Shown one piece after another: positions 39,627 through 48,183 of a stretch of DNA of 63,831 nt. The notes below the pieces were generated by a model. The model was not told where the DNA came from and did no database searches. It saw only the letters and a program-made list of their open reading frames with translations. The stretch is from a virus, in IMG/VR virus record IMGVR_UViG_3300032164_000011, positions 1 to 63,831 of that record, one strand, 5' to 3'. The position numbers and the translations under genes are program-made. Positions within the stretch are counted from its first letter, which is position 1. Every line of letters starts with the position of its first letter.

Positions 39627-41027
39627 ATGGAGACGGCCGCTCAGGGAAGAGGGGTCGGCGGGCTGAACGAGGAGATGATCGAGAAGACGATCACCACGGG
39701 CGACCTGCTGACAGGCGGTTTGCTGAACCCGATCCAGCAGACCCAGTTCATCACCCTCGTCAAGAAGTTCTCGGTGCTCCTGCCCATCAGCCGCTTCATC
39801 CGGATGCCGCGGCCGCTGATGGACGTGGACAAGCTCTGGATCGGGGAACCGGTCACGGAGTCCGTGGACGAGGCGACGGACACTGGCAACCTGGCCCGCG
39901 CCAAGTTCCAGCGCATCGTCCTCCGCGCCCAGAAGGTGCGGAGCGCCTGGAACATCACCACCGAGGTGCTCCAGGGGAACATCGAGCAGAACGAGTTCGA
40001 GCAGACCGTGATGAACACCATGGTCGAGAGGATCTCGACCGACCTCGAAGACCTCGCCATCAACGGCGACACCACCACGGTCGGGACCACGCCCCGCGAC
40101 CGCCTGCTCCGCCGCCTCAACGGCTGGAACGTGGCGTCCGAGGGGGCGCACATCCTGGACGCCAAGGGGTCGAGCATCCAGAAGGGGCTCTTCTCCGAGA
40201 TGAAGCGCCGGATGCCGAAGCAGTACAAGAACGACCCCGGCCTGCGCTGGCTGGTGGGCGACGCCATCGCCACCGACTGGGCGGACGTGGTCTCCGACCG
40301 CGGCACGATCCTCGGCGACGCCGCCCTCCAGGGCGCCGAGATGGCCCCGCTGGGCACCCCGATGATCCGCGTCCCGCTGATCCCGGACGACGCCCCGATC
40401 ACCATCCTCCAGGCGACCCGCGGCGAGTTCCTGGGCGCGGAGTTCGGCCCGTTCGTCATCTCCTCGACGAACGACACGATCAAGATGCAGGTGGACGGCG
40501 CCCCGGGCCCCGGAGTCACGATCGTGCTGACCCACGGGACGCTGAACACGGTCGAGGTCGCCAGGCAGATCAACGCCGCCCTGAAGGCCGCGATCGCCAC
40601 CCTCGTCCAGGACGTGGCCCGCGACGACCGCGAAGGCCGCCTCCTGATGGAGAGCCCGGTGGTGGGTGCCGCGAGCTCGATCACCCTCATGTCGGTGGCG
40701 ACGGGCGTGCAGGCCTACACCACGCTCGGCCTCCTCGGCGCTCCCCCGTTCCCCGGACCGCCGCCGTTCTGGCCGGTGGCGAACGTCACCCACAGCGGCG
40801 CGGCGGCCGGCACGGCCAACACGGTGTACGAGGGGTCGTACATCTGGCTGGTGAACCCGAAGAACTTCGTGTGGGGCATCCTCGACGGGACCCGCATCTT
40901 CACGGAGTTCAACAAGAACACCGACCAGATCGAGACGATCGTGTACAACCAGGTGGACGCCCAGGTCGAGAACGTCGACGCCTGCGTCAAGGCGAAGAAC
41001 ATCCGGCGCCGCACGCTGGTCATCTGA
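39627..41027 (+). CDS. major capsid protein (HK97 fold) with inserted domain (466 aa)
   Basis: The order of segments fits an HK97-type shell protein: N-arm, spine helix, Trp-Ile-Gly-Glu-Pro-Val, Ile-Asn-Gly-Asp-Thr near 150, Gly-Thr-Pro-Met-Ile-Arg-Val-Pro near 252 and Val-Asn-Pro-Lys-Asn near 415. Residues about 275-372 form an extra domain with Val-Asp-Gly, Ile-Asn-Ala-Ala-Leu and Gly-Arg-Leu-Leu motifs, likely projecting from the capsid. ATG 39627 has AGGAGGATTC upstream, and the gene ends with an intrinsic terminator, both suited to very high expression. Confidence 0.9.
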   Translation: METAAQGRGVGGLNEEMIEKTITTGDLLTGGLLNPIQQTQFITLVKKFSVLLPISRFIRMPRPLMDVDKLWIGEPVTESVDEATDTGNLARAKFQRIVLRAQKVRSAWNITTEVLQGNIEQNEFEQTVMNTMVERISTDLEDLAINGDTTTVGTTPRDRLLRRLNGWNVASEGAHILDAKGSSIQKGLFSEMKRRMPKQYKNDPGLRWLVGDAIATDWADVVSDRGTILGDAALQGAEMAPLGTPMIRVPLIPDDAPITILQATRGEFLGAEFGPFVISSTNDTIKMQVDGAPGPGVTIVLTHGTLNTVEVARQINAALKAAIATLVQDVARDDREGRLLMESPVVGAASSITLMSVATGVQAYTTLGLLGAPPFPGPPPFWPVANVTHSGAAAGTANTVYEGSYIWLVNPKNFVWGILDGTRIFTEFNKNTDQIETIVYNQVDAQVENVDACVKAKNIRRRTLVI

Positions 41028-41054
41028 TCGGCCACGGACACCATGAATCCGAGA

Positions 41055-41097
41055 CGGCAGGTCGGCCCCGGAAGGGGTTGGCCTGCCGTTTTTGTTT
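41055..41097 (+). terminator. strong intrinsic terminator after the capsid gene
   Basis: CGGCAGG (41055-41061) pairs with CCTGCCG (41082-41088), with the inner stem closed by a GGAA tetraloop (41070-41073), then TTTTTGTTT (41089-41097). It separates the capsid and tail modules. Confidence 0.93.
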
Positions 41098-41102
41098 CGG
41101 TC

Positions 41103-41131
41103 TGGACGGTCCCCGGCGCGGCGTGTAGGAT
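41103..41131 (+). promoter_or_regulatory. promoter candidate for the tail module
   Basis: TGGACG (41103-41108), 17-bp spacer, TAGGAT (41126-41131), directly downstream of the terminator and 20 bp before the next ATG. The match is moderate, but a promoter is expected here because the terminator would otherwise silence the tail genes. Confidence 0.4.
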
Positions 41132-41150
41132 GGGGTGAGGAGGTCCTTAC

Positions 41151-41534
41151 ATGCCGAGGTACTTCGTGTACCGGTACGGAGGGGTCCGCCAGGTCATAGG
41201 GCCGGGCAGCGGACTCGCGTACACCTTCTCGATGGACACCGTCACCACGGTGGGCGACGAGAGGGACGCGGAGATATTCCTGCACATGGGGTCCCCGGAC
41301 AGCGGGTTCTACCTGTTCCGGGAGACGGACCAGTACGGGAACCCGGTCGGGCCGTTCCCCCCGGTGGACCCGGCGAGGCGCCAGAGCATGATCGACCCGA
41401 AGAGGTTCCCGTCGGACAGGATGTCGGGGAGCGTGAGGGCGTGGAGGGTGGCGACCGAGGACATGGCGGACCCAACCCTCTATTTCCACTTCGTCCGCAG
41501 GAAGATGAACTTCGGGCGGGGGGAGCAGTCGTAG
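41151..41534 (+). CDS. hypothetical protein at the head-tail boundary (127 aa)
   Basis: Beta-rich N-terminus (Tyr-Phe-Val-Tyr-Arg-Tyr) and basic C-terminal end. ATG 41151 follows GAGGAGGTCCTTAC. It may be a head completion or minor capsid protein by position; no family recognised. Confidence 0.75.
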   Translation: MPRYFVYRYGGVRQVIGPGSGLAYTFSMDTVTTVGDERDAEIFLHMGSPDSGFYLFRETDQYGNPVGPFPPVDPARRQSMIDPKRFPSDRMSGSVRAWRVATEDMADPTLYFHFVRRKMNFGRGEQS

Positions 41535-41544
41535 GAGGGGCCTC

Positions 41545-42504
41545 ATGCCCGCAGGATTCGCCTCTGGGCTCCACACGGCCTTCGCCTACGTCACCATCGA
41601 GCAGGTGAGGGCGAACGGCATCCCGGACACCCTCATCGGGGACAACAAGCTCCGGTCCCTCATCCGGCTGGTGAGCCACTGGATCAACAAGATCACCGAC
41701 CAATGGTTCCTCCCCGTCAGGCTGCGCGAGAGGACGGACGGGTCCGACAGCGCCGTCGCCAGGATCCCCAACCTCATCCCCATCCTGGAGCTCTTCAACC
41801 TGATCCTGGAGAAGCCGGGGCTCTTCTCGATGGTCATGCCCGACGTGGCGTACATGGTGAAGCAGCGGTACGTCATGATGCTCGACCGGCACATCAGGCT
41901 GCCCATGCAGCCGCACTTCGTCGTGCTGGACGGGGTGTTCGGGTGGCTGGTCGACGACTACGTGAAGGCGAAGACGAGGACGGTCCAGCCCCTGGTCGTG
42001 TCCAACGCTGACATCACGGGAATCCCCGACCCGAAGGAGATCTTCGTGGACAGCGTGGACGGGTTCGCCGTGGGGGACGCCATCCTTATCGGTAACGACC
42101 CGGAGCCGAAGTCCTACCCAGGCATCGTGACCGGCGTCATCGACACGCCCCCGCTCAAGGTGGTCTTCGAGCCCATCGTCCCCTTCAGCCTCCCCGCCGG
42201 GGTGGCGGTGTCGAGGTACGGGAGGGTGCCGGACCTGATCCAGTACGCGGCCATGCTCCTCATCAGGGACAAGATCCAGGGAGGGTGGGGGAACGTCGGG
42301 AGCTACGACACATCCGAGTCCCCCGGGGGGATCGGGACCAGGCTGAACAGCGAGTCGGTCGAGGGGTACTCCTACTCCCTGTCGCCCCTGAAGGCGATCA
42401 ACGGGCCGGGAGGGGGGGCCATGACGACGGGCAACGCAGAGGTGGACGACATCCTCTACCAGTTCACCTCCAGCTCCGGCGGACTCTACGTGGGGTACGC
42501 GTAA
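41545..42504 (+). CDS. head-tail connector/adaptor-like protein (319 aa)
   Basis: A helical N-terminal domain (Ile-Glu-Gln-Val-Arg-Ala...Trp-Ile-Asn-Lys-Ile-Thr) resembles gp6-like head-tail adaptors. Residues about 130-220 are an inserted beta-rich domain, and a helix (Ala-Met-Leu-Leu-Ile-Arg-Asp-Lys) returns to the core. It would dock on the portal. It is longer than typical adaptors because of the insertion. Confidence 0.7.
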   Translation: MPAGFASGLHTAFAYVTIEQVRANGIPDTLIGDNKLRSLIRLVSHWINKITDQWFLPVRLRERTDGSDSAVARIPNLIPILELFNLILEKPGLFSMVMPDVAYMVKQRYVMMLDRHIRLPMQPHFVVLDGVFGWLVDDYVKAKTRTVQPLVVSNADITGIPDPKEIFVDSVDGFAVGDAILIGNDPEPKSYPGIVTGVIDTPPLKVVFEPIVPFSLPAGVAVSRYGRVPDLIQYAAMLLIRDKIQGGWGNVGSYDTSESPGGIGTRLNSESVEGYSYSLSPLKAINGPGGGAMTTGNAEVDDILYQFTSSSGGLYVGYA

Positions 42505-42505
42505 G

Positions 42506-42949
42506 ATGCTTCCCTTCACCTCGGGGAACCCGGTGAGGATCAACCGGATCAAGGTGGGGATCCGGGTGCTCTCCGTGTCTAACACGGTGAAGGACGCGGA
42601 CTACCGCGAGGCCAAGGAGAACCGCGTCTACTCCGACCCCGTAGAGGTCATCGGGCAGTGGGTGGGGGGCGAGTCCTCGTTCAAGCTGGAGCGCACCATG
42701 ACGGGCGACTCCCTCCCGACCACGGGGCACATCGTCTTCCGGTTCAAGGAGCTCGACGCCGTCCAGCCCGGCTTCCTCCCGAAGAAGGGGGACCGGGTCG
42801 TGTCGGTCAACGGGATCCCGTCGGAGTGGACCATCATCAAGGCCTCGAAGGGCAGCCCCCTCTACGGGAACCGCACCAAGTCCTTCGCGAGGCCGATCCT
42901 GCTCCACGTCGACCTGGAGCAGACGAGGAAGAAGTTCGGGTCCATCTGA
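42506..42949 (+). CDS. head-tail stopper-like protein (147 aa)
   Basis: A small beta-barrel-like protein following the adaptor, with Lys-Lys-Gly-Asp-Arg-Val-Val-Ser-Val-Asn-Gly, the type of loop seen in head-completion/stopper proteins. ATG 42506 lies two bases after the upstream stop. The assignment depends mainly on order and size. Confidence 0.62.
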   Translation: MLPFTSGNPVRINRIKVGIRVLSVSNTVKDADYREAKENRVYSDPVEVIGQWVGGESSFKLERTMTGDSLPTTGHIVFRFKELDAVQPGFLPKKGDRVVSVNGIPSEWTIIKASKGSPLYGNRTKSFARPILLHVDLEQTRKKFGSI

Positions 42950-42952
42950 GGC

Positions 42953-42969
42953 GCGCATGCCGTATGCGC
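42953..42969. repeat. intergenic palindrome, copy 2 (one mismatch)
   Basis: GCGCATGC-C-GTATGCGC, the same element as at 22951 and 51842 with one changed arm base. It overlaps the ATG at 42957 and encodes the first codons of that gene. Confidence 0.75.
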
Positions 42970-43526
42970 GTAAGGCCGTGGCGTTCTCCATCAGGATCGC
43001 CCCGAGGGGCAAGTACGAGAAGCTCATCCGGGACCTCGGGAAGGTCGAGAAGATCCTGGAGGGGGAGAGGACGGACGCGGCCCTCCGGGAGCTGGCGACG
43101 GCCGGGAAGGACTTCATCGTCGACGGCATCAAGAACGGGCGGGAGGGCTGGCACCAACTGAACGAGATCACGAAGAGGCTGAAGGGCGGGGGGGACGTCC
43201 TGATCGACTCCGGCTCGTTCATGGGCGCGATGTCGGTCTGGAAGGAGGGGAAGAGGTGGTTCGGGGGGCTCCCCAGCGGGGTCAAGGGGGACAAGGGGCA
43301 GGACCTGAACCTCGTGGGCCTGGTGCACGAGTGGGGCGCGACGGTGCCGGTAACGGACGCGATGAGGGGCTTCTTCCTGGCCAACGGGGTCCCGCTCCGG
43401 CCGGAGACGACCCACCTCACCATCCCGCCGAGGCCGTGGTTCGCCCCCGCGGTCGTCGAGCTCCACGCGTTCGCGGGGGAGGTGCTGCGGCCCCTGATCG
43501 ACTCCCTTCTTGAGGAGATAGGGTAG
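42957..43526 (+). CDS. tail completion / virion morphogenesis-like protein (189 aa)
   Basis: Residues about 20-60 are a helical region. The C-terminal part contains Leu-Val-His-Glu-Trp-Gly-Ala...Pro-Pro-Arg-Pro-Trp-Phe, the pattern of HK97 gp10-like/Mu-type virion morphogenesis proteins, which complete the tail end joining the head. ATG 42957 lies within the palindrome. The stop overlaps the GTG of the next gene. Confidence 0.75.
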   Translation: MPYARKAVAFSIRIAPRGKYEKLIRDLGKVEKILEGERTDAALRELATAGKDFIVDGIKNGREGWHQLNEITKRLKGGGDVLIDSGSFMGAMSVWKEGKRWFGGLPSGVKGDKGQDLNLVGLVHEWGATVPVTDAMRGFFLANGVPLRPETTHLTIPPRPWFAPAVVELHAFAGEVLRPLIDSLLEEIG

Positions 43527-44869
43527 TGCCGGTCCACGTCTACTGCATGAGGGGCGGGGTGGGGACCCCGGCGCCGGTACTCCCGGCGACGGTGTCGAGG
43601 GCCTTCGTCGACCCCGAGGTGGGGACCATGCTGCGCAAGCTGAACCCGGACGAGACGGCCTACGACGCCGGTGGGGCGTACTACGAGGCCGAGGTCTCGT
43701 CGCCCAACCTGGTGGGGGAGAAGATCACGGAGCTGTTCGCCTTCCAGGCGTTCTGGGGCGTGGAGCCCGCCATACCGGGCCTGCCGCCGTCCCAGGCGGC
43801 CGCCGTCGCGTTCCAGGTGTCGAACGACGGCGGGGCCACGTGGCTGGTGTGGCAGGACTCCGTCTCGTCGTGGGTCCCGGCCGCCGGGCCCCTGCTCGGG
43901 TTCTTCAACGACGCCCTCACGGTGGACCGGAGGATCCCCCTGCTCCCGTGGGGGGACCCGCACCAGGTGCGGTTCCGCGTCAGGATGACCCCCGGGGCGG
44001 GTGGGCTCCAGAGGCCGGTGGTGTACGGGCTCGCCCTGTTCAACCGGCACGACATGGACATCTCCGAGGACTGCGCGAGGTCCGTCAAGAGGCACCTCGA
44101 CGACGTCGTCAAGGTGCCCATGTACTACATGGCCGAGCTGGCCGTCCCCTCCGCGACGATAACCATCGAGAGCGGGATCGGGCTCGACGTCAGCGTGCGG
44201 GAGCCCATCAAGGTCTACAACCTCACGGCGGACCCGGCCAGGAACGTCAACCTATTCTCCTCCCTCGGGGGGCCGGACGGGAGGACCATCTCGATGGTGG
44301 CCGTGCAGGCCGGGCCGGTCGAGGTCCAGTTCACCGGGGTGCCGGACGTCTTCATCGGGGCCGAGGAGTTCTTCCAGGTCAGCAAGATGCCGTCGGTGGT
44401 GGTCTTCACGCCGAGCATGTCCCAGTACAACCCCACGAGGCACTGGTGGCCCGAGCCGGAGGTGTCGCAGTCGAGGGGGGTTGGGAGGCTGATGCGCCCC
44501 CGGCAGTTCTACAAGATCGACATGTCCATCCGGGTCCAGTCCTCCCTGAACAGGGAGGCGAGGCAGATGACGGACGCGGTGGTCCGCGTCCTCGACGTGG
44601 GGATGTACTTCGACTCGGTGGCGAACGGGGAGAGGTACTGCGTATTCGCCCAGGAGAGCAGCGTCAGGGAGGACCGGGTGGCGCAGGGGATCTGGATCGG
44701 GGCCGTGAACATCGTCGTCTTCGGGAAGATGTGGATCGCCGAGGAGGCGGGCGAGGTGGAGACCGTCAGGCAGATCGTGGCCTCGGTGGGGGCCCAGCAC
44801 ACTTGCAACTTGCTTTTGCCGGAGCACCTCCGTAGAGTATACCGGGAGAGGATCGAGGTCTCCGAATAG
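43526..44869 (+). CDS. hypothetical tail protein (447 aa)
   Basis: GTG 43526 overlaps the preceding stop. It is beta-rich, with Val-Ser-Asn-Asp-Gly-Gly-Ala-Thr-Trp in an Asp-box-like turn near residue 103. A C-terminal half carries Ile-Arg-Val-Gln-Ser and a helical Leu-Leu-Leu-Pro-Glu-His end. Between completion proteins and the sheath, it could be a tail terminator or neck component. No family recognised. AT-rich TAGAGTATACC near its end may be a weak promoter. Confidence 0.72.
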   Translation: MPVHVYCMRGGVGTPAPVLPATVSRAFVDPEVGTMLRKLNPDETAYDAGGAYYEAEVSSPNLVGEKITELFAFQAFWGVEPAIPGLPPSQAAAVAFQVSNDGGATWLVWQDSVSSWVPAAGPLLGFFNDALTVDRRIPLLPWGDPHQVRFRVRMTPGAGGLQRPVVYGLALFNRHDMDISEDCARSVKRHLDDVVKVPMYYMAELAVPSATITIESGIGLDVSVREPIKVYNLTADPARNVNLFSSLGGPDGRTISMVAVQAGPVEVQFTGVPDVFIGAEEFFQVSKMPSVVVFTPSMSQYNPTRHWWPEPEVSQSRGVGRLMRPRQFYKIDMSIRVQSSLNREARQMTDAVVRVLDVGMYFDSVANGERYCVFAQESSVREDRVAQGIWIGAVNIVVFGKMWIAEEAGEVETVRQIVASVGAQHTCNLLLPEHLRRVYRERIEVSE

Positions 44870-44879
44870 GGGATTTCCA

Positions 44880-45095
44880 ATGCCGGAAGCCCAGAAGAAG
44901 CGGGTCCTCATGAGCATCAGCCGGAGCATGGTCTCGATGGACGCCCCCGGAGGGGGGATCCATTTCATGCCCTCCCAGCGCCTGGAGGTCTCCGAGGCGG
45001 ACTTCGCCAGCCCCCAGGTCCAGAAGCTGCTGCGGTCGAAGTTCCTGGTGGACGTGACCGCGGCCGGGGAGAGGCGGAGGGCCGGGGCGAGGTGA
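44880..45095 (+). CDS. small hypothetical protein before the sheath (71 aa)
   Basis: ATG 44880 follows TAGGGGATTTCCA. A basic helical peptide with a central Gly-Gly-Gly loop and Leu-Glu-Val-Ser-Glu. Small proteins of this type commonly precede sheath genes in contractile systems, but no family is recognised. Confidence 0.7.
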   Translation: MPEAQKKRVLMSISRSMVSMDAPGGGIHFMPSQRLEVSEADFASPQVQKLLRSKFLVDVTAAGERRRAGAR

Positions 45096-45162
45096 CCGCC
45101 CCCTGTCCACGGAGTCAGGTCGCCCGAGTGACGGGGCAGAGATCCGATGAAAGGACGGCCAC

Positions 45163-47151
45163 ATGCCTCTTGCCGGAATTGAGACACTGCATCCCGACGT
45201 GTTCGTCATCGAGCAGGCCGGGATCCCGCGCATCGTCGGCGTCAGCGTCAACACGGGCGGGTTCGTCGGGATCACCGAGAAGGGGCCCACGGACAGGGCC
45301 GACCTCGTCACCAGCACGACCCAGTTCGTCGAGAAGTACGGGGACTACTACCTGGGGTCCCTCCTACGCCCCTCCGTCCAGGCCTTCTTCGACCAGGGCG
45401 GCGCGCGGTGCTTCGTAGCCAGGGTGGTCGGGCAGGGCGCGACCATCGCGGACACGATGCTCGTGAACCACGAGGGCAACGCCGCGATCGACGCGAACGC
45501 CATCTCCGAGGGCGCGTGGGGGAACAACGTCTCCCTCTCCACGGAGCGGTGGAGGGCGACGATCGCCGCGGCCACGGTCGGATTCGGCTCGACCCAGATC
45601 CCGGTGTCCTCGCTCCGCAACGCGAAGCTCGGCGACCTCGTCCGGGTCTACGACCCTGTGAGCCTGAACGTCGCCTACGCGTTCGTGGTCTCCATCGACG
45701 TGGCGAACCGGTTCCTGAACGTCAGGCCCGTCCAGGGACTCCCCGCCGGGTTCACCTTCCCGGTAGGGAGCCTGGTCCACTGCGCGACCGACCACCGCCT
45801 GGTGACGGCGACCGCCGAGGCCCTGGCGAACGGGGCCACCTCGGTGGTCCTGGCCAACACCGGGAACCTGGCCGTCGGGGCGCGGGTGTACTTCGACGAC
45901 GGATTCAACTACGCGTCGGTCATCGTGGACAGGATCGACGGGAAGCAGATCCGGTTCCAGCCCATTTCCATCACGGCGGGCGCGACTCTCCCCTCGGGGA
46001 CCCTCGCGGCCTCGATGGAGTTCAACCTCAAGGTCTACGAGAAGGGGAAGTTCCGCGAGTCCTTCGAGGGGCTCTCGATGGAGAGCACCTGCACGAGGGA
46101 CTACTTCGGCATCCGGCTCGCCGGGCAGTCGAACGAGTCCAAGATGATCTCGGTCGTCGACCTGTTCCCGGCCCTCGCGGACCTGAACATGGCGGTCCCG
46201 ATGCCGGTGGTGAACCAGGGGTTCAACGGGGGGACCGAGGGCGCGGTGGTCACGGACAACGACTACATCGGGTCCGACACGAGCCCGAAGAGCGGGATGT
46301 TCCTGCTCAGCGAGTCGCCGGACCTCAACTTCTTCTCGATCCCCGGCGTGGCGACGGTGGCGGTCTCGAAGGCCGCGGCGGACTGGGCCGACCTCATGCA
46401 GAGGTTCGTGGCGGTCCTCGACGCCCCGCTGGCCTACGACGAGCCGATGGAGGTCATCAACTTCCGCAACATCGAGGCCAACTTCGACACCTCCTACGCC
46501 GCCCTGTACTACCCGTGGGTGATCGTGCGGGACCCGAACAACGCGAACGCCAGGATGGCCCTCCCGCCGTCCGGGTTCGTCCAGGGCGTGTACGCGAACA
46601 TCGGGGCGACCAGGGGCGTCCACTACGCCCCCGCCAACGTCGCCCTGCGCGGGGTCCTCGACCTGACCTACAACGTGAGCGACGGGGAGCAGGACCTCCT
46701 GAACCCCATCGGGATCAACGTCATCCGGTCCTTCCAGGGGGAGGGGATCCGGGTGTGGGGGGCGAGGACGCTGACATCGTACAAGGACGGGCGGCACTAC
46801 GTGAACGTCCGGCGCCTCCTGAACTACATCAAGGAGTCGCTCCGCACCGGGCTCCGGTTCGCCATCTTCGAGCTGAACGAGCAGAGGACCTGGCAGACCG
46901 TGGAGCAGGCGGTGTCCGAGTTCCTCGGCTCCATGTTCCAGAGGGGGATGCTCTTCTCCCCGGACGGGACGCCGGACCGGGCGTTCTTCTGCAAGTGCGA
47001 CTCCGAGATCAACCCCGACTCCGAGAGGCGCGAGGGGCGCATGAACATCGAGATCGGGGTCAACCCTCCGCTGCCCGCCGAGTTCATCGTCTGCCGGATC
47101 GGCCTCTGGGACGGCGGGAGCACGGTCGAGGAGGAGCTGGCCCGGAGGTAG
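45163..47151 (+). CDS. contractile tail sheath protein (662 aa)
   Basis: Begins with Pro-Gly-like His-Pro-Asp-Val-Phe-Val-Ile-Glu, followed by Thr-Gly-Gly-Phe-Val-Gly and Lys-Gly-Pro-Thr-Asp, typical of sheath N-termini, then Ala-Arg-Cys-Phe-Val-Ala-Arg-Val. The C-terminal third has Gly-Ala-Arg-Thr-Leu, Tyr-Val-Asn-Val-Arg-Arg-Leu and the Phe-Phe-Cys-Lys-Cys-Asp segment that forms the interlocking core. An extra beta-rich domain occupies about 125-290. The sheath contracts to drive the tube through the host envelope. Confidence 0.94.
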   Translation: MPLAGIETLHPDVFVIEQAGIPRIVGVSVNTGGFVGITEKGPTDRADLVTSTTQFVEKYGDYYLGSLLRPSVQAFFDQGGARCFVARVVGQGATIADTMLVNHEGNAAIDANAISEGAWGNNVSLSTERWRATIAAATVGFGSTQIPVSSLRNAKLGDLVRVYDPVSLNVAYAFVVSIDVANRFLNVRPVQGLPAGFTFPVGSLVHCATDHRLVTATAEALANGATSVVLANTGNLAVGARVYFDDGFNYASVIVDRIDGKQIRFQPISITAGATLPSGTLAASMEFNLKVYEKGKFRESFEGLSMESTCTRDYFGIRLAGQSNESKMISVVDLFPALADLNMAVPMPVVNQGFNGGTEGAVVTDNDYIGSDTSPKSGMFLLSESPDLNFFSIPGVATVAVSKAAADWADLMQRFVAVLDAPLAYDEPMEVINFRNIEANFDTSYAALYYPWVIVRDPNNANARMALPPSGFVQGVYANIGATRGVHYAPANVALRGVLDLTYNVSDGEQDLLNPIGINVIRSFQGEGIRVWGARTLTSYKDGRHYVNVRRLLNYIKESLRTGLRFAIFELNEQRTWQTVEQAVSEFLGSMFQRGMLFSPDGTPDRAFFCKCDSEINPDSERREGRMNIEIGVNPPLPAEFIVCRIGLWDGGSTVEEELARR

Positions 47152-47154
47152 CAG

Positions 47155-47652
47155 GTGGCCGACAACATCGCCCCCCCTACGAGGCAGCTGAAGCCCCTTG
47201 GAGGGGAGACGGGGCAGGAAGACCCGAGGTTCGGCTTCAGGTACAGCTTCAACGTGCTCACGAGGCCGATCCGGGGGCAGTTCTCGAAGGTGAGTGGGCT
47301 CAGCGAGGAGATCGAGGTCGTGGAGATGCGGGACGGGACCGACCCGTTCCAGGTCAGGAAGATCGCTGGGACGAACCAGGGGGGCCAGATCACGCTGGAG
47401 AGGGGGATCGTTTCCCAGAGGGACCACCTCATCCGGTGGTTCGGGGACGTGAAGAAGAAGAGCGGACAGTACTGGGCGGACGTGACCGTGGGGGTTTGGG
47501 GGCGGCCGGAGGACAAGGATACGGTCATGGACGTGAAGATCAGGTCCGGGTGGCCCAGCAGGTACGAGATCGGCGACCTTGACGCGAAGTCCTCGGAGAT
47601 AGCCGTGGAGGTTCTCACGGTCGTCCACGAGGGTCTCGAATACGTGAGGTGA
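47155..47652 (+). CDS. tail tube protein 1 (165 aa, GTG start)
   Basis: Gly-Phe-Arg-Tyr-Ser-Phe-Asn-Val, Phe-Ser-Lys-Val-Ser-Gly-Leu-Ser-Glu-Glu and Thr-Leu-Glu-Arg-Gly-Ile are hallmarks of the gp19/TIGR02241 tube family found in phages and contractile injection systems. It polymerises inside the sheath. It follows the sheath by three bases and is paralogous to the next gene. Confidence 0.92.
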   Translation: MADNIAPPTRQLKPLGGETGQEDPRFGFRYSFNVLTRPIRGQFSKVSGLSEEIEVVEMRDGTDPFQVRKIAGTNQGGQITLERGIVSQRDHLIRWFGDVKKKSGQYWADVTVGVWGRPEDKDTVMDVKIRSGWPSRYEIGDLDAKSSEIAVEVLTVVHEGLEYVR

Positions 47653-47655
47653 GCA

Positions 47656-48120
47656 ATGGCAGAGACAAGGCTTTCCGACCCCGTCGCCAACTTCCGCTTC
47701 ATCGTGGTCTCGACGCGGTGCCGGGCGGGGTTCTCGAAGGTCACGGGGATGAAGGAGGAGAGCGAGGTCATCGAGTACCGCGAGGGGACGGACAGCGCGT
47801 TCCTCCAGAAGTACCCCGGGATGCGCAAGTACCCGGAGGCGACGTTCGAGCGCGGGCTGACGCAGGAGGCGATGGCCCTCGTCGAGTGGCGGAACGCCGT
47901 CATCAGGGGGAAGAACTACAAGGACCGCATCCAGGTCGACATCCAGACGTGCCCGGGGACCATGGCCAGGTCCGTCGTCTTCCCGAAGTCGTGGCCGAGC
48001 GGTCTGGAGATCTCGGACATGGACGCGAAGGCGAGCGAGATCGCCATCGAGACCATGACGATCCAGCACGAGGGCAACGAGGACCTGGCGGTCATCCCGA
48101 CGATCTTCAAGAACGTGTAG
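47656..48120 (+). CDS. tail tube protein 2 (154 aa)
   Basis: Phe-Ser-Lys-Val-Thr-Gly-Met-Lys-Glu-Glu-Ser-Glu-Val and Thr-Phe-Glu-Arg-Gly-Leu match tube protein 1, with a slightly shorter product. In injection systems two such genes encode the main tube and a tube-baseplate adaptor; one copy here may serve that role. A hairpin follows its stop. Confidence 0.92.
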   Translation: MAETRLSDPVANFRFIVVSTRCRAGFSKVTGMKEESEVIEYREGTDSAFLQKYPGMRKYPEATFERGLTQEAMALVEWRNAVIRGKNYKDRIQVDIQTCPGTMARSVVFPKSWPSGLEISDMDAKASEIAIETMTIQHEGNEDLAVIPTIFKNV

Positions 48121-48123
48121 CCT

Positions 48124-48144
48124 CCCGCCGAGTGGGTCGGCGGG
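48124..48144 (+). other. hairpin between tube and chaperone genes
   Basis: CCCGCCGA (48124-48131) pairs perfectly with TCGGCGGG (48137-48144) over a GTGGG loop. No T-tract follows. It may attenuate transcription from abundant tube mRNA into lower-level chaperone genes, or protect the tube mRNA 3' end. Confidence 0.6.
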
Positions 48145-48183
48145 TGAGAACGTGTTTACGGGGCGGTGCCCCAGGAGGAAACC

